From assembly GCF_900101465.1 (NCBI RefSeq), contig NZ_FMZM01000005.1:1-64000 (forward strand): a stretch of 64,000 bases of DNA. The letters are read 5' to 3'. How positions within the stretch are numbered: position 1 is the stretch's first letter; each line of letters starts with the position of its first letter. Shown here one piece after another: positions 25,872 through 34,919 of the stretch. The DNA is from Nocardioides lianchengensis (GTDB lineage Bacteria > Actinomycetota > Actinomycetes > Propionibacteriales > Nocardioidaceae). The notes beneath the pieces are model-generated. The model was not told where the DNA came from, ran no database searches, and was given only the letters and a program-made list of their open reading frames with translations. The translations under genes were made by a program, and so were the position numbers.

Positions 25872-27217
25872 GGGTCCCCGTCCCCGCGGAGGTGCTGCCC
25901 GCCGACCGGCTGGGCCGGGTGCACTTCGTCGGCATCGGCGGCGCCGGCCTGTCGGGCATCGCCCGGATCATGCTCGCCCGCGGTCTCACGGTCAGCGGCA
26001 GCGACGGCGCCGACTCGCCTACCCTCGACGCCCTGCGCGCGGCCGGGGCCCGCGTGCACGTCGGCCACGACGCCGCGCAGGTCGGCGACGCCGACACGCT
26101 CGTGGTCTCCACGGCGGTGCGCGAGGACAACCCCGAGTACGTCGAGGCGCTCCGCCGCGGGCTGCGGGTTCTGCCGCGCTCGACCGCGCTCGCAGCCGTG
26201 ATGGCCGGGCGCCGGGTGCTCGCGGTCGCCGGCACCCACGGCAAGACCACCACCACCTCGCTGCTGACGGTCGCCCTGCAGACGGCCGGGGCGGACCCGA
26301 CGTACGCCATCGGCGGCGAGCTGTCGGCCACCGGCGTCAACGCCGCCGAGGGCAGCGGCGAGCTTTTCGTGGCCGAGGCCGACGAGAGCGACGGGGCCTT
26401 CCTCCACTACACGCCGTACGCCGCGATCGTCACCAACGTCGACGCCGACCACCTCGACCAGTGGGGCACCCCGGAGGCGTACGCCGCCGCCTTCGACGAG
26501 TTCGCCGACACCCTCGACCCCGAGGGGTTCCTCGTGTGCGTGGTCGACGACCCGGGCGCGGCCCGGCTCGCCGACCGTCACGAGGCCGCCGGCCGCCGGG
26601 TGGTCCGGGTCTCCGCGCGCGAGCCCGGCGCCCTGGCCGGTGTCCCGCTGTGGTCGCCGGGGGAGCACTACCTCGCCGACGCGCTCGCCGCCCTCGCCGT
26701 CGGGCGCACGCTCGGGCTCGACGAGGACGACCTGGTCCGCGGGCTGGCGTCGTACACCGGCACCAAGCGGCGGATGGAGCGCAAGGGCGAGGTCGGCGGC
26801 GTGCGCGTCTACGACAGCTACGCCCATCACCCGGTCGAGATCGCGGGCGACCTGCAGGCCGCCCGGGTGCTGGCCGGCGACGGGCGCCTGGTCGTCGCCT
26901 TCCAGCCCCACCTGGTCTCGCGCACGCGCATCTTCGGCACCGCCATGGGCGAGGCGCTCGGCGCGGCCGACGAGGTCGTCGTGCTCGACGTCTACCTGGC
27001 CCGCGAGGACCCCGACCCGGACGTGACCGGCGCGCTGGTCGCGGACGCCGTACCCCTCCCGCGGGAGCGGGTCGTGCACGTGGCCGGCATCGACGAGGCG
27101 GCCCGTGAGCTGGTGGCCCGGGCCCGGCCCGGCGACCTGGTGCTCACCCTCGGTGCCGGCGACGTGACGCACACCGGTCCGCAGGTCCTCGCGCTGCTCG
27201 AGGAAGCCGGTGGCTGA
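25868..27217 (+). CDS. murC: UDP-MurNAc:L-alanine ligase
   Basis: A 449-aa ATP-dependent ligase that adds the first stem-peptide alanine. VHFVGIGGAGLSGIARIML is the UDP-binding start; VAGTHGKTTTTSLL near residue 120 is the intact ATP loop; VAEADESDGAFLHYTPYAAIVTNVDADHLD and YDSYAHHPVEI follow. Unlike the MurD-like protein upstream, every Mur ligase motif is present. ATG overlaps the murG stop and the gene overlaps ftsQ by 8 nt. Confidence 0.96.
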   Translation: MRVPVPAEVLPADRLGRVHFVGIGGAGLSGIARIMLARGLTVSGSDGADSPTLDALRAAGARVHVGHDAAQVGDADTLVVSTAVREDNPEYVEALRRGLRVLPRSTALAAVMAGRRVLAVAGTHGKTTTTSLLTVALQTAGADPTYAIGGELSATGVNAAEGSGELFVAEADESDGAFLHYTPYAAIVTNVDADHLDQWGTPEAYAAAFDEFADTLDPEGFLVCVVDDPGAARLADRHEAAGRRVVRVSAREPGALAGVPLWSPGEHYLADALAALAVGRTLGLDEDDLVRGLASYTGTKRRMERKGEVGGVRVYDSYAHHPVEIAGDLQAARVLAGDGRLVVAFQPHLVSRTRIFGTAMGEALGAADEVVVLDVYLAREDPDPDVTGALVADAVPLPRERVVHVAGIDEAARELVARARPGDLVLTLGAGDVTHTGPQVLALLEEAGG

Positions 27218-27971
27218 GCCGGCCGACGACCGGGACGACACCGCGGAGCGCACCCGGCGACGGTTCGTCCGCCGGCAGTGGCGGCGCCGCTGGCTGGCCT
27301 GGCGCTACGTCGCGGCGATCGTGCTGCTGCTCGGTCTGGTCGGCGGCACCGTGTACGCCGTCTACTTCTCCGCCTGGCTCTCCGTGCAGGGGGTCGAGGT
27401 GTCCGGGACCCGCACGGTCTCGGCCGGGGTGGTGCGTGACGCCGCGCGCGTCCCCGAGGGCGATCCGCTCGCGACCGTCGACCTGAACGCGATCCGGGCC
27501 CGGGTCGAGGCGCTCGCGCCGATCCGCTCGGCCGACGTCACCCGGCAGTGGCCGGACCAGGTCCGGGTCGAGGTGGTCGAGCGGGTGCCGGTGGCGGTCG
27601 TCGAGCTCGGCGGCCAGGTCCGGGGCATGGACGAGGACGGCGTGCTGTTCCGTCGCTACCGCTCGGTGCCGGACTCCCTCCCGCTGGTGAAGGCCGGGTC
27701 GGGCGCCGACAGCGAGACGCTCCGCGAGGCGGCGACGGTGGTCGGGTCGCTCCCGGCCGGGCTGGCCGCCGACGTCCTGCGCCTCGACGTCGACTCCGTC
27801 GACGGGATCCGTCTGGTGCTCCGCGACGACCGGCAGGTCGTGTGGGGGAGCGCCGACGAGTCGGACCTGAAGGCCGAGGTGCTGGCGAAGCTGCTCGCGC
27901 AGGACGCCGCGACGTACGACGTCAGCGTGCCCTCGCGACCCACCACCTCGGAGAAGCCGCCCGCCTCCTGA
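27210..27971 (+). CDS. ftsQ: Cell division protein FtsQ/DivIB
   Basis: A 253-aa bitopic divisome protein: basic cytoplasmic N terminus (residues 1-30, many Arg), one transmembrane helix (about 32-53), a POTRA domain (VQGVEVSGTRTVSAGVVRDAARVPEGDPLATVDL through RVEVVERVPVAVVE) and a beta domain. It joins FtsL/FtsB with the septal synthase. It overlaps murC by 8 nt and is followed by the 129-bp ftsZ promoter region. Confidence 0.92.
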   Translation: MAEPADDRDDTAERTRRRFVRRQWRRRWLAWRYVAAIVLLLGLVGGTVYAVYFSAWLSVQGVEVSGTRTVSAGVVRDAARVPEGDPLATVDLNAIRARVEALAPIRSADVTRQWPDQVRVEVVERVPVAVVELGGQVRGMDEDGVLFRRYRSVPDSLPLVKAGSGADSETLREAATVVGSLPAGLAADVLRLDVDSVDGIRLVLRDDRQVVWGSADESDLKAEVLAKLLAQDAATYDVSVPSRPTTSEKPPAS

Positions 27972-28028
27972 CGGCGTGTCGGCGCCATCACGGGCCCGGC
28001 GCTGCCTACTGTCGTGATCACGGCGAGG

Positions 28029-28058
28029 TTGACATAACTATAACCCTCAGGCTGAGGG
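28029..28058 (+). promoter_or_regulatory. ftsZ promoter region with palindrome
   Basis: TTGACA (28029-28034) is followed by an AT-rich stretch (TAACTATAA), the only such patch nearby, and by the perfect palindrome CCCTCAG-G-CTGAGGG (28044-28058). A second TTGACC is at 28065. Similar CCTCA/TGAGG inverted repeats upstream of actinobacterial ftsZ are sites for MerR-family regulators of the FtsR/Rv1828 type; that assignment is inference. Confidence 0.5.
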
Positions 28059-28100
28059 TCAGAGTTGACCCGACACACCCCGATCCGAAAGGCAGCCACC

Positions 28101-29282
28101 GTGGCAGCAGCACAGAACTACCTGGCCATCATCAAGGTCGTGGGCATCGGTGGCGGTGGCGTGAACGCCGTCAACCGGATGATCGAGGTCGGCCTCAAGG
28201 GTGTCGAGTTCATCGCGATCAACACCGACGCGCAGGCGCTGCTGATGAGCGACGCCGACGTCAAGCTCGACATCGGTCGCGAGCTCACCCGCGGCCTCGG
28301 CGCCGGCGCGAACCCCGACGTGGGTGCCCGCGCGGCTGAGGACCACGCCGACGAGATCGAGGAGGTCATCAAGGGCGCCGACATGGTGTTCGTGACCGCC
28401 GGCGAGGGCGGTGGCACCGGCACCGGTGGCGCCCCCGTGGTCGCCCGGATCGCCCGCTCGCTCGGCGCGCTGACCATCGGCGTCGTCACCCGCCCGTTCG
28501 CCTTCGAGGGTCGGCGTCGCGCCAACTCCGCCGAGGAGGGCATCGCGCAGCTGCGCGAGGAGGTCGACACCCTCATCGTCATCCCCAACGACCGGCTGCT
28601 GTCGATCAGCGACCGCAACGTCTCGGTGCTCGACGCCTTCAAGCAGGCCGACCAGGTGCTGCTCCAGGGTGTCTCCGGCATCACCGACCTAATCACCACC
28701 CCGGGCCTGATCAACCTCGACTTCGCCGACGTGAAGTCCGTCATGGCGAACGCCGGCTCCGCGCTGATGGGCATCGGCTCCGCCCGGGGCGAGGACCGCT
28801 CGGTCGCTGCCGCCGAGATGGCGGTGTCCAGCCCGCTGCTGGAGGCCAGCATCGACGGCGCCCACGGCGTCCTGCTCTCGATCGCGGGCGGCTCCGACCT
28901 CGGTCTGTTCGAGATCAACGAGGCGGCTGCCCTGGTGGCTCAGGCCGTCCACCCCGAGGCCAACATCATCTTCGGCGCGACCATCGACGACGCGCTCGGC
29001 GACGAGGTCCGGGTGACCGTGATCGCCGCGGGCTTCGACGGCGGCACGCCGAAGAAGCGCGACGAGGGCACCGTGCTGCGCCGCGAGCCGAAGCCGCAGC
29101 AGACCCAGGAGGAGACCCGCGAGCGGGCGACCGTCGCGGCGGCCGCTCCGGCGGCCCCGCAGTCCCGTCCTGCGGAGGCGAGCCGTCCCGCCCCGTCCAC
29201 TCCGCCGGCCGCGCCGCGTCCGGCCCCGCGCCAGGTCCAGTTCGACGACGACGACCTGGACGTGCCCGACTTCCTCAAGTGA
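28101..29282 (+). CDS. ftsZ: Cell division GTPase FtsZ
   Basis: A 393-aa tubulin homologue forming the Z ring. [13 protein letters not shown], the tubulin signature [13 protein letters not shown] near residue 103, [19 protein letters not shown], the synergy-loop region [22 protein letters not shown], and a Pro/Ala-rich linker are present. The C-terminal peptide [12 protein letters not shown] is the conserved SepF/FtsW-binding tail. The GTG at 28101 ([13 protein letters not shown]) is chosen over an upstream TTG because AAAGG lies 8 nt before it. It overlaps yggS by 4 nt; the pgeF gene often found here is missing. Confidence 0.97.
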   Translation: MAAAQNYLAIIKVVGIGGGGVNAVNRMIEVGLKGVEFIAINTDAQALLMSDADVKLDIGRELTRGLGAGANPDVGARAAEDHADEIEEVIKGADMVFVTAGEGGGTGTGGAPVVARIARSLGALTIGVVTRPFAFEGRRRANSAEEGIAQLREEVDTLIVIPNDRLLSISDRNVSVLDAFKQADQVLLQGVSGITDLITTPGLINLDFADVKSVMANAGSALMGIGSARGEDRSVAAAEMAVSSPLLEASIDGAHGVLLSIAGGSDLGLFEINEAAALVAQAVHPEANIIFGATIDDALGDEVRVTVIAAGFDGGTPKKRDEGTVLRREPKPQQTQEETRERATVAAAAPAAPQSRPAEASRPAPSTPPAAPRPAPRQVQFDDDDLDVPDFLK

Positions 29283-29977
29283 GCCGTCACGACGAGGTCG
29301 CCGCGGGGCTCGCATCGGTCCGGGGAAGGATCGAGGCGGCGTGCGCCGCGGCCGGGCGCGACCGGGACGAGGTGACGCTGGTGGTGGTCACCAAGTACTT
29401 CCCGGCCTCCGACGTGCGGATCCTCGCCGACCTGGGCGTGACCCACGTCGGTGAGAACCGGCACCAGGAGGCGGCGGCCAAGGCCGAGGAGACGGCCGAC
29501 CTCCCGCTGGTGCGTCACTTCATCGGCGGGCTGCAGAGCAACAAGGCCGCCGCGGTGGCGTCGTACTCCCAGGTCGTGGAGTCGGTCGATCGGCCCAAGC
29601 TCCTCGGGCCGCTCGGCACCGGTGCCGCCCGTGCCGGTCGGCCGCTCGACGTGCTGCTCCAGGTCAGTCTGGACCCGCCGGACCGCGAGGGCCGGGCGGG
29701 CGCGGACCCGGCGGACCTGCCGGGGCTGGCCCGGTCGGTCGAGGCGGCCGGGGGGCTCCGGTTGCGCGGTCTGATGGCCGTCGCGCCGCTGGGGGAGGAC
29801 CCCGCAGCGGCGTTCGGGCGGCTCGCCGAGGTCCGACGCGACCTGCTCGACGACCACCCCTCCGCGGACTGGCTCTCCGCGGGCATGAGCGGGGATCTCG
29901 AGCAGGCGATCCAGGCCGGCGCGACACACGTGCGCGTCGGCTCCGCGGTCCTCGGTTCGAGGCCGCAGGTCCAGTAG
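29279..29977 (+). CDS. YggS-family pyridoxal phosphate homeostasis protein
   Basis: A 232-aa PLP-binding TIM-barrel protein (YggS/PROSC/YlmE family) involved in vitamin B6 homeostasis. [14 protein letters not shown] holds the PLP lysine, [15 protein letters not shown] and [13 protein letters not shown] follow, and [28 protein letters not shown] is the phosphate-binding end. GTG overlaps the ftsZ stop. yggS-sepF-yggT-divIVA is the standard actinobacterial order. Confidence 0.9.
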   Translation: MSRHDEVAAGLASVRGRIEAACAAAGRDRDEVTLVVVTKYFPASDVRILADLGVTHVGENRHQEAAAKAEETADLPLVRHFIGGLQSNKAAAVASYSQVVESVDRPKLLGPLGTGAARAGRPLDVLLQVSLDPPDREGRAGADPADLPGLARSVEAAGGLRLRGLMAVAPLGEDPAAAFGRLAEVRRDLLDDHPSADWLSAGMSGDLEQAIQAGATHVRVGSAVLGSRPQVQ

Positions 29978-30038
29978 TGTCCGAAGCACCAGCAGTGCGT
30001 CCCGCCCACGGGACGCGGAGTACCGGAGGGCGACAGTC

Positions 30039-30569
30039 ATGAGCGGCGCGATGCGCAGGATCGGGGAGTACCTCGGCCTGGTCGAGGACACCGGCCGGTA
30101 CGACGACGAGTACGACGCCTACGACGGCGACGAGGACTACACCCAGGAGACGCAGGCCGTCGCGGCCCGTCCCGCCCGTGCCCCCAAGACCCGCGAGGTC
30201 CGCGAGGTCCGTGAGGGTCGCCCCGCGCCCGTCGCCGACCTGGCCGAGCGCCGGCGCCCCACCGTGGCGCCCGTCGGCTCGGTCGCCGAGCTCTCCCGGA
30301 TCGTCACGCTGCACCCGAGCACCTACAACGAGGCGCGCACCGTCGGTGAGCACTTCCGCGACGGCGTCCCGGTCATCATGAATCTCACCGAGATGGACGA
30401 CTCGGACGCGAAGCGGCTGGTCGATTTCGCCGCAGGCCTCGTTTTCGCCACGCGCGGGACGATTGAGAGGGTGACCAACAAGGTCTTCCTCCTCTCCCCG
30501 CCCAACGTGTCCGTCACCGCCGAGGACAAGCGGCGGATCGTCGAGGGCGACTTCTTCAACCAGAGCTGA
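30039..30569 (+). CDS. sepF: Cell division protein SepF
   Basis: A 176-aa FtsZ-anchoring protein. The N terminus [17 protein letters not shown] is the amphipathic membrane-binding helix. An acidic Asp/Tyr-rich and then basic linker leads to the SepF fold ([71 protein letters not shown], about residues 85-165). A ribosome site GGAGGG precedes the ATG. In the leader, GCGTCCC (29997-30003) pairs with GGGACGC (30010-30016), a 7-bp hairpin, and TAGTGT at 29975 may be its -10. Confidence 0.93.
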   Translation: MSGAMRRIGEYLGLVEDTGRYDDEYDAYDGDEDYTQETQAVAARPARAPKTREVREVREGRPAPVADLAERRRPTVAPVGSVAELSRIVTLHPSTYNEARTVGEHFRDGVPVIMNLTEMDDSDAKRLVDFAAGLVFATRGTIERVTNKVFLLSPPNVSVTAEDKRRIVEGDFFNQS

Positions 30570-30611
30570 CCCTCGGGTCGGTCTCCCTCAACGCAGGAGC
30601 GCAGTTCTCAG

Positions 30612-30905
30612 GTGACAGCCGTCGGCAACGTTCTTCTGATCATCCTCTACGTGTTCTTCGGGATGCTCTGGATCCGGTTCATCGTCGACTGGGTGCAGGT
30701 CTTCGCGCGCTCGTGGAGCCCGCGCGGCCCGCTCCTGGTCGTGCTGGAGGCGGTCTACTCCGTGACCGATCCGCCGATCAAGGCCCTGCGCCGGGTCATC
30801 CCGCCGCTGCGCCTCGGCAGCGTCTCGCTGGATCTCAGCTTCCTGATCGTGATGATCTGCACCTACGTGCTGATCGCCCTGGTGCACTCGATCTTCGGCG
30901 TCTGA
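30612..30905 (+). CDS. YggT-family membrane protein
   Basis: A 97-aa YggT protein with two transmembrane segments (about residues 5-27 and 75-96) separated by a loop with the family pattern VTDPPIKALRRVIPPLRLGSVSLDLSFLIVM. Function is unknown; the gene is conserved beside sepF and divIVA and is thought to be linked to division or polar growth. GTG start at 30612, 42 bp after sepF. Confidence 0.88.
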   Translation: MTAVGNVLLIILYVFFGMLWIRFIVDWVQVFARSWSPRGPLLVVLEAVYSVTDPPIKALRRVIPPLRLGSVSLDLSFLIVMICTYVLIALVHSIFGV

Positions 30906-31021
30906 GTCCGCGCGGGTGCTGGTGCTGGTCCGGGTTCGGGCCGCTGAGTCACACCAGTCCCACAGCAGGCGCTATTGTTCGACGGACAGTTCTACTTCTC
31001 GACGAATGAATGGGTGAGGTC

Positions 31022-31780
31022 ATGCCACTGACGCCTGAGGACGTGAGTAACAAGCGGTTTACTCCCGTCCGGCTTCGTGAGGGCTACGACATGGGCGAGG
31101 TGGACCAGTTCCTCGACGAGGTCGAGGCCGAGCTTGCGCGGTTGACCAAGGAGAACGACGACCTGCGCGCCAAGCTCGCCTCCGCGCAGTCGGGTGCTCC
31201 CGTGCCCCCCGCTCCGGAGCCGACCCCGCCGCCTGCGCCGGTCGTCGAGCGGACCCCCGAGCCGGAGCCCGAGCCCGTCCCGACCCCCGCGCCGACCCCC
31301 GTGGTCGCCGCCAGCCCGGTCGAGACGATCCGGGTGGAGACGGTCCCGCAGGCGTCCAACGCTGCGGCCCGCCTCTTGGAGATCGCCACGCGCAACGCGG
31401 ACGAGCTCGTTGAGGAGGCCAAGAACGAGGCCGACGAGATCGTGGGCTCCGCCCGGACCCGCGCCGAGCGGCTCGAGACCGAGGCCAAGACCAAGGCCGA
31501 CCGCCTCGAGGCCGACGCCCGCACCCGCGCCCAGATGCTGGACTCCGAGACGGCCGAGCGTCGTCAGCAGATGTTCGGCGAGCTGGAGCGCGAGCGCGAC
31601 CGGCTCAGCGGCGAGGTCGAGACCCTGCGCTCCTTCGAGCGCGAGTACCGCTCGCGGCTGAAGAGCTACTTCGCGCAGCAGCTGGAGTCGCTCAACGGCT
31701 CCGGCGAGACGGCGGCGCCGAACGACGAGCCCCCGGCTCCGAAGCGGCTCCGCTCGATCCTGGGCGACGACGAGGCCTGA
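31022..31780 (+). CDS. DivIVA/Wag31 polar growth protein
   Basis: A 252-aa coiled-coil scaffold of curved membranes and cell poles. The N-terminal membrane-binding domain is MPLTPEDVSNKRFTPVRLREGYDMGEVDQFLDEVEAEL; a Pro/Glu-rich spacer (residues about 62-105) leads to a long coiled coil (115-235) and a short C-terminal tail. ATG at 31022 gives the family start; an in-frame ATG at 31010 would add four residues and cannot be excluded because the nearest GAGG is only 2 nt before 31022. It is the last gene of the cluster and is followed by a strong terminator. Confidence 0.9.
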   Translation: MPLTPEDVSNKRFTPVRLREGYDMGEVDQFLDEVEAELARLTKENDDLRAKLASAQSGAPVPPAPEPTPPPAPVVERTPEPEPEPVPTPAPTPVVAASPVETIRVETVPQASNAAARLLEIATRNADELVEEAKNEADEIVGSARTRAERLETEAKTKADRLEADARTRAQMLDSETAERRQQMFGELERERDRLSGEVETLRSFEREYRSRLKSYFAQQLESLNGSGETAAPNDEPPAPKRLRSILGDDEA

Positions 31781-31800
31781 GCCTCACCCTGCTCCACCGG

Positions 31801-31828
31801 ACGGCCGGCCCCCTCGGGGGCCGGCCGT
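31801..31828 (+). terminator. Strong GC hairpin terminator after divIVA
   Basis: ACGGCCGGCCCC (31801-31812) pairs perfectly with 31817-31828 around a CTCG loop, a 12-bp stem 21 bp after the divIVA stop. A short T pair follows but no long U-tract, as is common at high GC. It closes the dcw unit. Confidence 0.8.
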
Positions 31829-31865
31829 TCCGCATGTCGGGACCCCTCACCTCCGGTGTGGCTCA

Positions 31866-31894
31866 TTGAGGGGGTGGTCCGGACCGGCTACTGT
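31866..31894 (+). promoter_or_regulatory. Promoter of the TraR/DksA-type gene
   Basis: TTGAGG (31866-31871) and TACTGT (31889-31894) are separated by 17 nt, directly after the divIVA terminator and 52 bp before the ATG at 31947. Confidence 0.5.
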
Positions 31895-31946
31895 CCCTGG
31901 ACACCTGTGGCCCCGGCCACGTGCCCGCCCCGGATGGAGGCCGTCG

Positions 31947-32744
31947 ATGGCTCGCACCCCCAGGAAGTCGCTGGCCGGGCAGGCGGCCACGGCCGCCCGC
32001 AAGGTCATCTCGCGCCGCTCCACCAAGGCGGCCCCCGACGCCGAGGCACCGGCGAAGAAGGCCGCACCGGCGAAGAAGGCCGCACCGGCGAAGAAGGCCG
32101 CACCGGCGAAGAAGGCCGCACCGGCCAAGAAGGCCGCACCGGCCAAGAAGGCCGCACCGGCCAAGAAGGCCGCACCGGCCAAGAAGGCCGCACCGGCCAA
32201 GAAGGCCGCACCGGCCAAGAAGGCCGCACCGGCCAAGAAGGCCGCACCGGCCAAGAAGGCCGCACCCGCCAAGAAGGCCGCACCCGCCAAGAAGGCCGCA
32301 CCCGCCAAGAAGGCCGCACCCGCCAAGAAGGCCGCACGGCGTGCTCCGGTCAGCGCCCTGGTGGTCAAGGACGGTGAGGCGCCGTGGACCAAGTCCGAGC
32401 TGGCCGAGGTCCTGGCCGAGCTGCACGACCAGCGGGCCCACAGCGCGGAGATCGTCAGCTCGCAGGAGGCCGAGATCACCGGCCTGATGCGCGACTCCGG
32501 CGACGGGGCGGGCCAGGATCAGGCCGACGTCGGGGCGTCCAGCTTCGAGCGGGACCACGAGATGACCGTGCTGGCCATGGAGCGCGAGAAGCTGGCCCAA
32601 ATCGACCATGCCCTGTCCCGTATCGACGACGGCACGTACGGCGTCTGCGAGTCCTGCGGCGAGGCCGTCGGCAAGATGCGGCTCATGGCCTTCCCGCGTG
32701 CGACACTCTGCATGACATGCAAGCAGCGCGAGGAACGTCGCTGA
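31947..32744 (+). CDS. TraR/DksA-type zinc finger protein with Lys/Ala repeat tail
   Basis: A 265-aa protein joining a histone-H1-like repeat to a TraR/DksA zinc finger. After a basic start (MARTPRKSLAG) come 16 copies of AKKAAP-type hexapeptides (about residues 35-131). The C-terminal region has the DksA-like coiled coil (DHEMTVLAMEREKLAQIDHALSRIDDGTYG) and a four-cysteine finger, CESC and CMTC separated by 17 residues. DksA-type proteins enter the RNA polymerase secondary channel; the Lys-rich part probably binds DNA or RNA. ATG at 31947 follows GGAGG. Homologues without the repeat are about 130-150 aa. lspA overlaps its end. Confidence 0.85.
   Translation: MARTPRKSLAGQAATAARKVISRRSTKAAPDAEAPAKKAAPAKKAAPAKKAAPAKKAAPAKKAAPAKKAAPAKKAAPAKKAAPAKKAAPAKKAAPAKKAAPAKKAAPAKKAAPAKKAAPAKKAAPAKKAARRAPVSALVVKDGEAPWTKSELAEVLAELHDQRAHSAEIVSSQEAEITGLMRDSGDGAGQDQADVGASSFERDHEMTVLAMEREKLAQIDHALSRIDDGTYGVCESCGEAVGKMRLMAFPRATLCMTCKQREERR
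32047..32337 (+). repeat. 16 tandem 18-bp units encoding AKKAAP
   Basis: In-frame 18-bp units run across 32047-32337. By codon variant they form three blocks: four units with CCGGCGAAG, eight with CCGGCCAAG, four with CCCGCCAAG. Within a block the units look identical, which indicates recent unequal exchange or slippage. Unit number is probably variable between strains. Confidence 0.92.
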
Positions 32745-33277
32745 GCGACATCGAGAACCCGTCCGGCACCCGCCGGTCCCCGCGTCGGTGGACCCTGTTC
32801 GCGGTGATCGCGGCAGTTCTGTATGCCATCGACCAGCTGTCCAAGTGGCAGGCCGAGAAGCACCTCGACGGTCGCGCCGACGTCTCCGTGGTGGGTGACC
32901 TGCTGCAGCTGCGGCTGGTCTACAACCCGGGCGCGGCGTTCAGCCTCGGCACGTCGTACACCGTCGTCCTGAGCTGTGTCGCCATCGCCGCGGCCGTCGC
33001 CGTGGTGTGGTTCAGCCGCAGGCTCGGGAGCACCGTCTGGGCCGTCGCCCTCGGCTTCCTGATGGCCGGCGTGTGCGGCAACCTCACCGACCGGCTGCTG
33101 CGCGACCCCGGGCCGCTGCGCGGACACGTCGTCGACTTCTTGATGCTGCCGAACTGGCCCATCTTCAACGTCGCCGACATCTGCATCAACGTGGCCGCCG
33201 GGCTGATCCTCGTGCAGGCCTTCCGCGGGGTCCGGCTCGACGGGACCCGCACGAGCGACGAGGACACCGAGGCGTGA
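32717..33277 (+). CDS. lspA: Lipoprotein signal peptidase
   Basis: A 186-aa aspartyl peptidase with four transmembrane helices that removes signal peptides from prolipoproteins. Conserved blocks: [37 protein letters not shown] and [25 protein letters not shown], with the two catalytic Asp in the last block. The only in-frame ATG that gives a full N terminus is 32717, overlapping the zinc-finger gene by 28 nt; no clear ribosome site precedes it, so the exact start is uncertain. Its stop overlaps the RluD-type gene by 4 nt. lgt, which acts before it, is also in the window (61040). Confidence 0.9.
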   Translation: MQAARGTSLSDIENPSGTRRSPRRWTLFAVIAAVLYAIDQLSKWQAEKHLDGRADVSVVGDLLQLRLVYNPGAAFSLGTSYTVVLSCVAIAAAVAVVWFSRRLGSTVWAVALGFLMAGVCGNLTDRLLRDPGPLRGHVVDFLMLPNWPIFNVADICINVAAGLILVQAFRGVRLDGTRTSDEDTEA

Positions 33278-34209
33278 CCCAAGCCGACCACCGGACGCTG
33301 TCCGTGCCCGACGGGCTGGCGGGCGAGCGCGTCGACGCCGCGATGGCCCAGATGTTCGGCCTCTCGCGGACCCGCGCCGCCGACCTGATCGCCCAGGGTC
33401 AGGTCCAGGTGGACGGCCAGTCGGTCGGCAAGAGCGACCGGGTCCTGCCCGGCGCACTGCTCGACGTGACGATCCCGGCGTCCGTCGACCCGCTCGAGGT
33501 GGTTCCCGAGGTGGTCGAGGGGATCGGGATCGTCCACGACGACGACTCCATCGTGGTCATCGACAAGCCGGTCGGCGTCGCCGTCCACCCGTCACCGGGC
33601 TGGAGCGGCCCGACGGTCGTCGGTCACCTCGCCGGCGCGGGCTTCCGGATCGCGACCAGCGGTGCCTCCGAGCGGCAGGGCATCGTCCAGCGCCTCGACG
33701 TCGGCACCTCCGGCGTGATGGTGATCGCGAAGTCGGAGCACGCCTACTCGCTGCTCAAGAACGCCTTCCGCGAGCGGACCGTCGACAAGACCTACCACGC
33801 GCTGGTCCAGGGTCACCCCGACCCGCTGGAAGGCACGGTCGACGCCCCGATCGGGCGGCACCCGAAGGCCGACTACAAGTTCGCCGTGATGGCCGACGGT
33901 CGCCCGAGCGTCACCCACTACGAGACGCTCGAGGCCCACCGGTTCGCCAGCCTGCTCGAGGTCCACCTCGAGACCGGCCGCACCCACCAGATCCGCGTGC
34001 ACATGGCCGCGCTGAAGCACCCGTGCGTCGGCGACCTCACCTACGGCGCCGACCCGACGCTGGCCAAGCGGGTCGGGCTGGAGCGCCAGTGGCTGCACGC
34101 CGTACGCCTCGGGTTCGAGCACCCCGACACCGGCGAGCACGTCACCTACGAGACGACGTACCCCGAGGACCTGACCCACGCGCTCGCCGTGATCCGAGAT
34201 GCCCACTGA
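33274..34209 (+). CDS. RluD-family pseudouridine synthase
   Basis: A 311-aa RNA pseudouridine synthase. An S4 RNA-binding domain ([33 protein letters not shown], residues about 15-75) precedes the catalytic domain with [20 protein letters not shown], which carries the catalytic Asp, and [21 protein letters not shown]. The substrate by family would be 23S rRNA, but the exact site is not readable. GTG overlaps the lspA stop; lspA-rluD is a common actinobacterial pair. Confidence 0.93.
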   Translation: MTQADHRTLSVPDGLAGERVDAAMAQMFGLSRTRAADLIAQGQVQVDGQSVGKSDRVLPGALLDVTIPASVDPLEVVPEVVEGIGIVHDDDSIVVIDKPVGVAVHPSPGWSGPTVVGHLAGAGFRIATSGASERQGIVQRLDVGTSGVMVIAKSEHAYSLLKNAFRERTVDKTYHALVQGHPDPLEGTVDAPIGRHPKADYKFAVMADGRPSVTHYETLEAHRFASLLEVHLETGRTHQIRVHMAALKHPCVGDLTYGADPTLAKRVGLERQWLHAVRLGFEHPDTGEHVTYETTYPEDLTHALAVIRDAH

Positions 34210-34906
34210 GGTGCTGCTGCGCCCGGCCATCGAGGCCGACGCCGACGCGCTCGCGGACGTCCACCTCGCGGCTCGGCGGGCCGCCGAGCGCGCCGGCGCG
34301 ATGCCGCCCGGGGCGCACCCGGAGCACGAGACGCGGGCCTGGCTCGCGGGGCGGCTGGCGATCGACGAGGTCTGGGTGGCCGAGGCCGACGGCGCGGTCG
34401 TCGGCTACGCCCGGCTGACCCCGACGTGGCTCGACGACCTGTACGTCGTGCCCGCCCAGGCAGGTCGGGGGATCGGCACCGCCCTGCTCGACTTGGTCAA
34501 GGCGCGCCGACCCAGCGGCTTCTCCCTCTGGGTGTTCGAGATGAACGCGCCGGCCCGTGCGTTCTACGCCCGGCACGGCCTCGTGGAGCTCGAGCGCACC
34601 GACGGCTCCGCCAACGAGGAGCGCTCGCCGGACGTCCGCGTGGCCTGGCCGGGGGAGGACCCGCTCGGGTTCCTCCGCAGCCAGATCGACGACGTGGACG
34701 CCCACCTGGGTGACCTGCTCGCCCGGCGGGCGGCGCTCACCTCGGCGGTGCAGGACATCAAGCACGACACGACGCGCGACCCCGACCGCGAGCGGGAGAT
34801 CGCCGAGTCGATCGCCCGGCGGGTGCCCGCGCTCGGGGCCGACCGGACCGCCCGGATCGTCGACGTCATCATCGCCGAGAGCCTGGACGCCGCCTCGCGC
34901 GGCTGA
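34199..34906 (+). CDS. GNAT acetyltransferase fused to AroQ chorismate mutase
   Basis: A 235-aa two-domain protein. Residues about 1-150 form a GNAT fold: [43 protein letters not shown] (acetyl-CoA loop QAGRGIGTA) and [22 protein letters not shown]. Residues about 156-232 match AroQ (type II) chorismate mutase: [38 protein letters not shown]. Residues equivalent to the E. coli active site are visible: R160, R176/R177, K188, D194, R197, E198. It would isomerise chorismate to prephenate; the acetyl acceptor is unknown. ATG lies within the end of the RluD-type gene (11-nt overlap). The fusion is in one frame with no stop between domains. Confidence 0.8.
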   Translation: MPTEVLLRPAIEADADALADVHLAARRAAERAGAMPPGAHPEHETRAWLAGRLAIDEVWVAEADGAVVGYARLTPTWLDDLYVVPAQAGRGIGTALLDLVKARRPSGFSLWVFEMNAPARAFYARHGLVELERTDGSANEERSPDVRVAWPGEDPLGFLRSQIDDVDAHLGDLLARRAALTSAVQDIKHDTTRDPDREREIAESIARRVPALGADRTARIVDVIIAESLDAASRG

Positions 34907-34919
34907 CCCGACCAGCCCC

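Noticed and set aside
31010..31021. Upstream ATG as the DivIVA start
   Set aside because: Adds MGEV before the conserved MPLTPEDV start. Kept only as an alternative because ribosome-site spacing does not decide.
32047..32337. CRISPR-like array
   Set aside because: Units are contiguous 18-mers without spacers and encode AKKAAP in frame inside a conserved protein.
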